Positions 54,177 through 61,452 of a stretch of DNA of 64,000 nucleotides are shown piece by piece. The translations under genes and the position numbers were made by a program. The stretch's first letter is position 1. Every line of letters starts with the position of its first letter. The DNA comes from an uncultured beta proteobacterium (GTDB taxonomy: Bacteria > Pseudomonadota > Gammaproteobacteria > Burkholderiales > Burkholderiaceae_C). The stretch lies in contig CAILAY010000076.1 in NCBI GenBank assembly GCA_903832285.1, positions 1 to 64,000 on the forward strand, written 5' to 3'. The notes under the pieces were generated by a model that worked only from the letters and a program-made list of their open reading frames with translations, ran no database searches and was not told where the DNA came from.

Positions 54177-55262
54177 TTAGTTGAGGACAGAGCAAGCTCG
54201 TTGCGCGTAGCCTTGGTCTGTCCGGCAAGGCAACAGGACGTCGCTCACTTCGTAGCCCGAAAATGCCACGCGCGCAGCTGTCAAAAATTCTTCGGCATCA
54301 AAGCTGCCACCCATGGGCGAAAAGGGGTTCAGCGTGATGCCTCTCACGTGGATGCTGCGCCACGCCAATACCGTCGCGCCCAGCTTGCGCATCGCCAACA
54401 GATCGGTCGCTTCGACAAACATCCGTGTACCGTCCGCCACCACCACCGTGAGGCCAGGATGGCGTGTCGCCATGGCGCAAAGCACCTGCCACAGTCGACG
54501 TCCGACCGCGCCGCTGAGCGCTATGGTTGCGACATCTTTTTCGATGAAACCCGACAGCGTCTGCCCCGCATTCAGCGTGGCGATCTGGCCCTGAAACAAC
54601 GACTCGCCCTGTTGGTTCCAAACCCCCACGCCACCCGCGGCAAACACCGGTTCGCAGCGTGTGCGTGTGACACCGTCGGCCCGAGCGATGCCCAGAATGG
54701 CGAGTCGGTCGCGGGTCTTGCGCAGCACGTCCGCAATGCCGCCACCCAGCGCGGCACCGGTGGCCACAACCACGCCGTCGGCAATCGCTGGCGAGGCGTG
54801 CTGGCTGCGCCCAAGTGCGCCGTCCAGCAGCACCATGGCGGCGCCACATTGCCGCAGTCGAGCTATGACGCGGATCTGGTCGCTGCCGCGCGACGCGCCG
54901 GCGATTTCCATTTCGCCATACTCCAGCGCCTTGACCACGACGATCTCGCCCATGGGGCTGGCGATGTCGGTTGCGTCTATCAGTTTGACGCGAACCTTGG
55001 CGCGCTGCAGCGTGGCGCGTGCGGTGGCGACGAGCGTTCCCGGCCACACCAGTACCGGCGGCTTGGGCACCAGAAAAACCTGATCCTGCTCTTCGCCGTC
55101 GCGCCCGATCGAGCTCACCCCCACCTGCACATCGGACGCCGCTGCTTGAGCCAGCAGATGATTCAGCGCCACGGTCTTGCCCGTATTCTTGCTCATCCCC
55201 ATGACGGCAAGCGTCTTGAATTCGCTGCCCTGGATGCTGCGCCAAAGCGCGCTGGTGCTCAT
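54177..55262 (-). CDS. P-loop protein of the lysine cluster, candidate aminomutase reactivase subunit (KamB-like)
   Basis: A 361-residue protein with a Walker A motif GMSKNTGKT at 22-30 and no membrane segment. Later stretches include LIDATDIASPMGEIVVVKAL near 110, MVLLDGALGRSQHA near 160 and TGAALGGGIADVLRKTRDRL near 185. It lies between kdd and kamD. In lysine-fermenting anaerobes the same interval carries kamB and kamC, thought to reactivate or maintain the B12 enzyme. Position and P-loop suggest KamB, but I cannot confirm it from sequence alone. The MutS-like KamC is not seen. The ATG at 55262 (MSTSALW) is chosen; the 16-base gap to kdd fits. Confidence 0.65.
   Translation of the reverse strand: MSTSALWRSIQGSEFKTLAVMGMSKNTGKTVALNHLLAQAAASDVQVGVSSIGRDGEEQDQVFLVPKPPVLVWPGTLVATARATLQRAKVRVKLIDATDIASPMGEIVVVKALEYGEMEIAGASRGSDQIRVIARLRQCGAAMVLLDGALGRSQHASPAIADGVVVATGAALGGGIADVLRKTRDRLAILGIARADGVTRTRCEPVFAAGGVGVWNQQGESLFQGQIATLNAGQTLSGFIEKDVATIALSGAVGRRLWQVLCAMATRHPGLTVVVADGTRMFVEATDLLAMRKLGATVLAWRSIHVRGITLNPFSPMGGSFDAEEFLTAARVAFSGYEVSDVLLPCRTDQGYAQRACSVLN
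54180..54193. repeat. 14-base direct repeat, copy B
   Basis: Second exact copy of GTTGAGGACAGAGC. It forms the last codons of the P-loop gene upstream of kamD (on the minus strand, ...ACSVLN then stop). Confidence 0.85.
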
Positions 55263-55278
55263 GACCGCGCGCAGCCTT

Positions 55279-56316
55279 TCAGACGTAGAGTTCTTGAAAC
55301 AACCGGCGTAGCGGCGTGCTCTCGCGCAGCAGATCCAGCGCGTGCTGTGCGTGGCCGACGGCGTAGCCATTGCCCACGATCATCTCCACGTCCTTGCCTG
55401 CACCCTCCGCGCCGAGCGCCGCAGCGGTGAAGCTGGTTGCCATGGAAAAGAAGTAGATCTTGCCGTGCTCGCGCGTGGCGAGGATGCTGCCCATCTCGGT
55501 GTTCTTGATGTTGACGCAGTTGATCACGACATCGGCCAGGCGCCCTTGAGTCACGTCGGACACCGCCTGCATCAGCGCCAGCGCATCGGTGGCATCGACC
55601 TGCAGTGCGTGGTCGACCCAGCCCAGTTCCTTCATCCTCAAGCAGTCCTTCTCGAAGGGCGACACGCCGATGACGCAGCCAGAAAGGCCAGCGCGTTTGC
55701 GCGCCTCATACACACACAGGGTTCCCGACTTTCCGCCGCCGCCGATCACGACCACGGTGTCTCCTTTTTTTACCAGACGTGCGGTCTGCGCCGGAGCACC
55801 GGCCACGTCCAGAATGGCCAATGCCAGCTTCTCGGGGATGTCTTGCGGCAGCTTGGCGAAGAGTCCGGTTTCGAACAGGATCGCCTGGCCACGGATCTCG
55901 ATCTGGTCCTGCTGCAGATGAATCTTCACAATCTCGTCGATGCGCAATGGCGTGAGCGAAAGCGACACCAGTGTGGCGATTTTGTCGCCCACCTTCAGGT
56001 CAATCTTGCTGGCCAGCGCCGGGCCGATCTCACGCACGGTGCCGATCAACATGCCGCCCGAACCCGTCACCGGGTTGTGCATCTTGCCGCGCTGCGCCAC
56101 GATGCCGCGCACGATCTTCTCCACCTGCGCGACGTCACCCTGAGCTTCCTGCTTGATCTGCGTGAAACTCGCAGCGTCGATGTTCAGAGCCGAAACGTCG
56201 ATCAGGATCTCGTTGTCGCAGAGCGTCATCGTGTTGTCGATCTTCCAGGCGCCCTGTGGCAGCACGCCCGTCGGTTCGAGCACGCGGTGCGTGCCATAGG
56301 GGGATCCCTTCTTCAT
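55279..56316 (-). CDS. kdd: L-erythro-3,5-diaminohexanoate dehydrogenase
   Basis: Kdd oxidises 3,5-diaminohexanoate to 5-amino-3-oxohexanoate with NAD(P)+. The 345-residue protein has an alcohol-dehydrogenase-like fold: an N-terminal catalytic-type domain (NPVTGSGGMLIGTVREIGPA near 82, VGDKIATLVSLSLTPLRI near 112) and a Rossmann domain with DTVVVIGGGGKSGTLCVYEA near 188. Length and gene neighbours match the Kdd family. It starts 15 bases after kamA and is followed by the P-loop gene. Confidence 0.95.
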   Translation of the reverse strand: MKKGSPYGTHRVLEPTGVLPQGAWKIDNTMTLCDNEILIDVSALNIDAASFTQIKQEAQGDVAQVEKIVRGIVAQRGKMHNPVTGSGGMLIGTVREIGPALASKIDLKVGDKIATLVSLSLTPLRIDEIVKIHLQQDQIEIRGQAILFETGLFAKLPQDIPEKLALAILDVAGAPAQTARLVKKGDTVVVIGGGGKSGTLCVYEARKRAGLSGCVIGVSPFEKDCLRMKELGWVDHALQVDATDALALMQAVSDVTQGRLADVVINCVNIKNTEMGSILATREHGKIYFFSMATSFTAAALGAEGAGKDVEMIVGNGYAVGHAQHALDLLRESTPLRRLFQELYV

Positions 56317-56331
56317 GTGAATGCCGAACCT

Positions 56332-57513
56332 TTAGTTGCTGTTGGAGGGAAGCCTGAATTCCTGGCCCAGACCCGGCATCTCCACCGTCATGCCCTTGTA
56401 GTTGCGGCATTTGATGGTGGTTCCGCTGCCATCGGCCAGTGCCTCTTCGCGCACATAGCTGGGGATGATAGGCAACTTGCCCAGGCCGCCCATGCCGTCA
56501 ACGATGAAGGTCGGCACCGCAGGGCCGCTGATCCAGCCGCGAAGTCCCTCGTAAAGTTCGAGCATGCGGCGGTGCGGCACGATGAAATGGTGCGCGCCCT
56601 CCACCATGTCGGTGGAATAAACGTAGTAAGGGCGAACGCCCATCTCGACGGACTGCAGGAACAGTTCGCGCATGACTTCCACATCGTCGTTTACACCCTT
56701 GAGACACACGGTCTGCAGGCCCATCATGACGCCGGCCTTCTGGATCATCTTGACGCGTTCGCGCAGCAGCGGCGTAATTTCCTTGGGGTGGTCGATGTGG
56801 ATATTGACCATCTGTACGCGATGCTTTTCCAGCACGGCGCAGAGCTCGGGCGTGACGCGCGTGGGCATCTGCACCACCATGCGCGAACCGATTCTCAGAA
56901 AGCGCACGTGTGGGGCGCGGCGGCGGATCTCGCCCAGGATGTAGTCCAGGCGCTCGTCGGTGAAGGTGAACGGGTCACCGCCGGAGAGCAGTACGTCCTG
57001 AATCTCGGTGTTGCCGGCGATGTAGTCGATGGAGGCTTCGATCTGGTCCTTGGCGACGGCGCCATCGGGCTGCGACACCATGCGCTTGCGCGTGCAGAAC
57101 CGGCACAGTGTGGCGCAGGTATTGCTCACCAGGAACAGCACGCGCCGGGGATAGCGGTGCACGACGCTGGTGCCGGGTACGGTGTCGCCTTCCTCGCCCA
57201 ACTGATCCAGCGAAGTCTTGAAACCGGGCTTGGTCTCTTCGAAGTGCGATGGCAGGTATTGCTTGCGGATCGGGCAATTCGGATCGTCCCGGTCCATCAG
57301 CTTGACCATGTAGGGCGTGACGGCGATGGCGAACTTGTCGTAAACGGTGTCGTTCACGTTTTCGATATTGTTCAGCAGACCATCGAGCTCTGAGTGGTGC
57401 GTGTAGCGCCGCGCAAACTGTTTTTGCCAGGATTCGGAAGCGGGATCGTAGGCGTCCAGCTCTTCGCGGGTCAGCAGTTTGCGGGCGGGATTGAAGTCGA
57501 CTTTTTGCAGCAT
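56332..57513 (-). CDS. kamA: L-lysine 2,3-aminomutase (radical SAM)
   Basis: KamA converts L-lysine to L-beta-lysine, the first step of the pathway, using S-adenosylmethionine, a [4Fe-4S] cluster and PLP. The 393-residue protein has the radical SAM triad Cys133-Cys137-Cys140 (CATLCRFC), then DVLLSGGDPFTFTDERLDYI near 172. A Lys in GGLGKLPIIP, toward the C-terminus, is the candidate PLP Lys. The ATG at 57513 (MLQKVDF) has a GGAGAAA ribosome site. It is the first gene of the operon and is divergent from the Lrp-type regulator, with 169 bases between starts. EpmB-type enzymes are related but shorter and not in such clusters. Confidence 0.95.
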   Translation of the reverse strand: MLQKVDFNPARKLLTREELDAYDPASESWQKQFARRYTHHSELDGLLNNIENVNDTVYDKFAIAVTPYMVKLMDRDDPNCPIRKQYLPSHFEETKPGFKTSLDQLGEEGDTVPGTSVVHRYPRRVLFLVSNTCATLCRFCTRKRMVSQPDGAVAKDQIEASIDYIAGNTEIQDVLLSGGDPFTFTDERLDYILGEIRRRAPHVRFLRIGSRMVVQMPTRVTPELCAVLEKHRVQMVNIHIDHPKEITPLLRERVKMIQKAGVMMGLQTVCLKGVNDDVEVMRELFLQSVEMGVRPYYVYSTDMVEGAHHFIVPHRRMLELYEGLRGWISGPAVPTFIVDGMGGLGKLPIIPSYVREEALADGSGTTIKCRNYKGMTVEMPGLGQEFRLPSNSN

Positions 57514-57617
57514 GGGGTTTCTCCGGCGGGTGGGCTTGGTACGGGTCACCGGGTGCGGCCACGGTGATGAGAAGACCAAGTTTAGAGACGGGTGCAGCCA
57601 TGCGAAAGTGGCAAATC

Positions 57618-57644
57618 GACTGAAATACGATGGCAATATCAGTC
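57618..57644. promoter_or_regulatory. Candidate Lrp-type operator between kamA and the regulator
   Basis: Inverted repeat GACTGA (57618-57623) ... TCAGTC (57639-57644) with a 15-base AT-containing centre, in the intergenic region shared by kamA and the Lrp/AsnC gene. Placement and symmetry suit a regulator dimer site; binding is inferred. Confidence 0.4.
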
Positions 57645-57682
57645 ACAATGCTCGCCTTTGATTCACATTGCCTGAAACCCCC

Positions 57683-58126
57683 ATGTCTGCCTCTCTGGAT
57701 ACCCTGGATCGCCAACTGATTGAACTGCTCAAGGTGAATGCCCGCCTGCCGATGGTGAAGTTGGCCAAGGCGCTGGGTTGCGCCCGCAGCACGGTGCAAC
57801 TTCGGCTCAAGGCGCTGGAGGACGCGGGCGTCATCACCGGCTACACCGTGGGGGTGGCGGTGGTCCGATCGGCGGCCAGCATCCGTGCCATGGTACTGAT
57901 CTCGACGGAATCAAAAAACGAAACTGAGGTGGTGCGCGCGTTGGCGAAAAGGCACGAGATCACCAAGCTCTATTCGGTCAGCGGTCGATACGACCTGTGC
58001 GCCATGCTGTCGACCGAATCGACGCATGAACTGGATGTCGTGATCAACAAGATCTGTGCCGTCAAGGGCGTGGTCGATACTTTCTCGACCATCCTGCTGT
58101 CAACCAAGCTGGAGCGACCCGAATAG
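57683..58126 (+). CDS. Lrp/AsnC-family regulator
   Basis: A 147-residue regulator. The helix-turn-helix at about 5-60 contains LDRQLIELLKVNARLPMVKL and GCARSTVQLRLKALEDAGVI, and the C-terminal RAM ligand domain runs from about 70. The ATG at 57683 is preferred to a TTG 15 bases upstream. It is divergent from the kam operon and is the obvious candidate to sense lysine or an intermediate and control it. Family members respond to amino acids; the effector is not shown by the sequence. Confidence 0.9.
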   Translation: MSASLDTLDRQLIELLKVNARLPMVKLAKALGCARSTVQLRLKALEDAGVITGYTVGVAVVRSAASIRAMVLISTESKNETEVVRALAKRHEITKLYSVSGRYDLCAMLSTESTHELDVVINKICAVKGVVDTFSTILLSTKLERPE

Positions 58127-58173
58127 CGTGCGATGACCTCCCGGCCTCCCGGCATGTCTGGGCAAAAGAAGTC

Positions 58174-58202
58174 TGGACAATAATTGTCTAGGCATGTATA
58201 TT
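58174..58202 (+). promoter_or_regulatory. Promoter and palindromic operator of the marR-efflux operon
   Basis: TGGACA (58174-58179), a 17-base spacer and TATATT (58197-58202) form a good sigma-70 promoter. GACAATAATTGTC (58176-58188) is a perfect palindrome that covers the -35 edge and spacer, the size and position of a MarR-family operator. Autoregulation is inferred. Confidence 0.6.
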
Positions 58203-58230
58203 CGGCGCTCCCCAACATGGCAGCAGCACC

Positions 58231-58716
58231 GTGACCCATACCCCGATTCCAGCCAAGTTCTATCAGTCCTCCAGCTTTTGCGCGCAGGAGAGCGTGGGCT
58301 ATCTGATGAAGCGCGTCATGCTGTCGATCGTGCACCAGGCCGACAAGCGGCTCGACGCCCACGGCCTGACGAGCGCGCAATGGGGGCCGCTGATGCGGCT
58401 GCGCACCGGCGGGAGCTGCACCGTTGCCGAGCTTGCGCGCTGGTCGCAAGTGGACGCGGGCGCGATGACCCGGCTGCTCGATCGCCTGGAAAAGAAGAGC
58501 CTTTGCAAGCGGGTGCGCTCCACTGAGGACCGCCGCGTGGTGCTGGTCGAACTCACGTCCGAGGGACATGCCGCGATCGCGCAGGTGCCTGCCGTGCTGG
58601 CCGAGGTGCTGAATGCCCACCTCACCGGCTTCTCCAAAGCCGAGTGGCTGGCGCTGAAAAGTTACCTTGAACGCATGGTCGCTACGGGCGAGATGCTGCG
58701 GGAAGGTGACGAATGA
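58231..58716 (+). CDS. MarR-family transcriptional regulator
   Basis: A 161-residue winged-helix regulator. The recognition region is CTVAELARWSQVDAGAMTRLL near 66-86 and the wing SLCKRVRSTEDRRVVLVELT near 92-111. It starts with GTG at 58231, 29 bases after the -10 box; the ribosome site is weak. It is the first gene of an operon with an outer-membrane factor and an EmrAB-type pump, so it probably represses the pump until a toxic ligand binds. The motif pattern resembles EmrR/OhrR-type members of the family. Confidence 0.9.
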   Translation: MTHTPIPAKFYQSSSFCAQESVGYLMKRVMLSIVHQADKRLDAHGLTSAQWGPLMRLRTGGSCTVAELARWSQVDAGAMTRLLDRLEKKSLCKRVRSTEDRRVVLVELTSEGHAAIAQVPAVLAEVLNAHLTGFSKAEWLALKSYLERMVATGEMLREGDE

Positions 58717-58744
58717 ATTTCCCGACCAAAACAAACGAACGCGT

Positions 58745-60166
58745 ATGAAGACACTCTCAGGATCGATGACCCTTGCGGCCGCAGCGCTCGCAGTCGGCGC
58801 CGCGATGGGGCTCGCTGGCTGCGCCAGTAGCGCCGGCATTGGGTCCAGCGGGCAAATGATCGAGTCCGCCAGCCTCGGCCTGGACGCAAACGCCGCAAAC
58901 GCAGCGCCTGCCATCGACTGGTGGAAAGGTTTTGGCGACGCGCAACTGGATGACTTGATGGACCGGGCCCTGAGCGCCAACCCCAACCTTGTGGTGGCGC
59001 AGGCCCGACTGGCACGGGCACAGGCCGCGGTTGCGGGCGCGCAGTCGGCAGATGGGCCGCACGTCAGCGGTTCGCTCGATGTATCGCGTCAGTACTTCAG
59101 CGCCAACAGCATCTACCCGCCGCCTCTCGGAGGCAAAGGCTGGGACCTGGGCGAAGCAAAGATCGGCGGCTCCTGGGAGTTCGACTTCTTCGGCCGCAAC
59201 CGCGCCGCGATCGAGGCCGCGGTGGGCACGCAGCGCGCCGCCGCAGCCGACGTGCAGGCCGCGCGCATCCTGCTCGCCTCGCAGGTGGCCCGCACTTATG
59301 TGCAACTGGGGCGGCTGCTGGAACAACGGATGCTGGCAACTCGCTCGCTGCAGCAGCGCGAGGAGATGCTGGCGCTGATCAGGCAGCGTGTACAGGAAGG
59401 CCTGGACACCAGGATCGAGTTGCGCCTGGGTGAGGGCGCCTTACCCGAACTGCGCCAGCAGATTGAACAACTCGACGAGCAGATCACGCTCGCTCGCCAC
59501 GCCCTTGCAGCGCTCACGGCGCAGGCGCCGGTCGCGCTCGATTCCTTTACGGCACCGCTTCGCGCAGTGCCTGCCATGACGCTGCCGGCGACCGTCCCCG
59601 CAGACCTGCTGGGTCGGCGCGCCGACATCGCGGCTGCGCGCTGGCGTGTCCAGGCGGCAGGCAGCGAAGTCCAAAGCGCCAAGGCGCAGTTCTTTCCCAA
59701 CATCAACCTCAGCGCCTTCGTGGGACTGGCCAGCATCGGGCTGGACCGCCTCGTCAGGTCCAACAGCCTCGAGTACGGCGTGGGCCCGGCCATCAATCTG
59801 CCTGTTTTTGACGCCGGCCGGTTGCGCGCCAACCTGAGCGGCAAGGCGGCCGATCGCGACGCGGCGGTGGCCAGCTACAACGCGGCCGTGATCGACGCCG
59901 TGCACGATGCGGCTGATCAGATCAGCTCGCTGCAATCGATAGCGCGCCAGCAGCGGCAACAGGGCCAGGCGCAAGGCGCTGCGGAATCGGCGTATGAGCT
60001 TTCCAGCCAGCGCTACCAGGCGGGGCTGAGCACCTATCTCGTCGTGTTGAACGCAGAAACCTCGGTGCTGAATCAGCGTCGTCAGCGCGTCGATCTGCTG
60101 GCGCGGGCACTGGACACGCAGATCGCGCTCATGCGTTCGCTCGGCGGCGGCTACGCCTTGAATTGA
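58745..60166 (+). CDS. NodT-family outer-membrane efflux lipoprotein
   Basis: A 473-residue TolC-like channel with a lipoprotein signal (lipobox LAGC near residue 25) and two OEP repeats. Typical stretches are IGGSWEFDFFGRNRAAIEAA near 140, ADLLGRRADIAAARWRVQAA near 285 and the last helix YQAGLSTYLVVLNAETSVLN near 430. The ATG at 58745 lies 28 bases after marR. It is the outer-membrane part of the EmrAB-type pump that follows and is the second NodT-type channel in the window. Confidence 0.92.
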   Translation: MKTLSGSMTLAAAALAVGAAMGLAGCASSAGIGSSGQMIESASLGLDANAANAAPAIDWWKGFGDAQLDDLMDRALSANPNLVVAQARLARAQAAVAGAQSADGPHVSGSLDVSRQYFSANSIYPPPLGGKGWDLGEAKIGGSWEFDFFGRNRAAIEAAVGTQRAAAADVQAARILLASQVARTYVQLGRLLEQRMLATRSLQQREEMLALIRQRVQEGLDTRIELRLGEGALPELRQQIEQLDEQITLARHALAALTAQAPVALDSFTAPLRAVPAMTLPATVPADLLGRRADIAAARWRVQAAGSEVQSAKAQFFPNINLSAFVGLASIGLDRLVRSNSLEYGVGPAINLPVFDAGRLRANLSGKAADRDAAVASYNAAVIDAVHDAADQISSLQSIARQQRQQGQAQGAAESAYELSSQRYQAGLSTYLVVLNAETSVLNQRRQRVDLLARALDTQIALMRSLGGGYALN

Positions 60167-60218
60167 CGCTGAGCCTTGCGCACACAACAAACCCATCGAC
60201 TTGAAACCGGAACACTCT

Positions 60219-61433
60219 ATGAGCCCCCAAGAAACCGCCATCGCCGTTGAAAGAAGCAGCGCCCGCAAGAAAGCCCTGACCGCCGTGACGCTGGTCGTCG
60301 TCCTCGGCGCCATCGCCTACGGCGCTTACTGGGCCCTGGTGCTGAACCACTACGAGTCCACCGACAACGCCTATGTCCAGGGCAACGTCGTGCAACTCAC
60401 GCCGCAAGTTGGCGGCACGGTGGTGGCCATCAACGCCGACGATACTGACCACGTGAAGGCCGGGCAGTTGCTGGTCAAACTCGATCCTGCCGACGCGCAG
60501 GTTGCGCTCGATCAGGCGCAGGCGCAGTTGGCGCAAACCGTGCGCGAAGTGCGCACCCTGTATGCCAACAACAGCACCTTTGCGGCGCAGATTGCACTGC
60601 GTGAGGCCGATCTGGCGCGCACCCAAAGCGACCTGGCACGCGCACAGGACGACGTGGCGCGGCGCACCCCGCTGCTGGCCAGCGGCGCCGTCGGCAAGGA
60701 AGAGTTCAATCACGCCACCACCCAGGTCGCCACTGCCAGGAGCGGTGTGGCTGCGGCCCAATCGGCACTGCTGGCAGCGCGCGAACAACTCGCCTCGAAC
60801 CAAACGCTGACCGATGGCGTGGCGCTGACCCAGCACCCGAACGTGCTGCGGGCAGCGGCCAGGTTGCGTGAGGCGTACCTCGCCCTCAAACGCACGGAGT
60901 TGCTCGCGCCCGTGGACGGCTTTGTCGCCAAACGCAGCGTGCAACTGGGGCAACGGGTGCAGGCCGGTACACCGCTGCTGTCGGTGATTGCGCTGAACCA
61001 GGTCTGGGTTGAAGCGAACTTCAAGGAAAGCCAGCTACAAAATCTGCGCCTGGGTCAACCGGTGGAACTGGTAGCCGATGTGTACGGAAAGAAGGTGGCG
61101 TATCACGGCACACTGGACGGTCTGGGTGCGGGCACGGGGTCGGCCTTTTCGCTGCTCCCGGCACAGAACGCGACCGGCAACTGGATCAAGGTGGTGCAGC
61201 GTGTACCGGTACGCATAACGGTCGACCCGAGAGAACTGGTGGACCATCCATTGCGTGTGGGCCTGTCGATGGACGCGCGGGTGGACGTGAGCAAGACTGA
61301 CGGTCTGATGCTGGCCGATGCGTCGCGCCTGTCGGCCCAGGTCCAAACCAGGGTGTTCGAGCAAAGCAACGTCGCCGCTGACGAGCAGGTGCGCAAGATC
61401 ATCGCGGCCAACAGTGGTCACGCCGGCAAGTGA
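60219..61433 (+). CDS. EmrA-type membrane fusion protein
   Basis: A 404-residue HlyD-family adaptor. One membrane segment lies near 24-44 (TAVTLVVVLGAIAYGAYWAL), followed by the EmrA signature STDNAYVQGNVVQLTPQVGG near 53 and the second lipoyl half-motif ELLAPVDGFVAKRSVQLGQR near 234. A coiled-coil hairpin lies between them. The ATG at 60219 is preferred to TTG at 60201. It works with the 14-segment MFS pump encoded 19 bases downstream. Confidence 0.92.
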   Translation: MSPQETAIAVERSSARKKALTAVTLVVVLGAIAYGAYWALVLNHYESTDNAYVQGNVVQLTPQVGGTVVAINADDTDHVKAGQLLVKLDPADAQVALDQAQAQLAQTVREVRTLYANNSTFAAQIALREADLARTQSDLARAQDDVARRTPLLASGAVGKEEFNHATTQVATARSGVAAAQSALLAAREQLASNQTLTDGVALTQHPNVLRAAARLREAYLALKRTELLAPVDGFVAKRSVQLGQRVQAGTPLLSVIALNQVWVEANFKESQLQNLRLGQPVELVADVYGKKVAYHGTLDGLGAGTGSAFSLLPAQNATGNWIKVVQRVPVRITVDPRELVDHPLRVGLSMDARVDVSKTDGLMLADASRLSAQVQTRVFEQSNVAADEQVRKIIAANSGHAGK

Positions 61434-61452
61434 TTCGTCTTCCCGCCTGAGC

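Noticed and set aside
55342-57393. A 683-codon plus-strand frame across kdd and kamA
   Set aside because: It spans two confident genes on the other strand and has typical antisense composition.
57514-57682. Cobalamin riboswitch before the B12-dependent operon
   Set aside because: The interval is short and shows no B12-box-like sequence or the multi-stem layout; nothing supports it.
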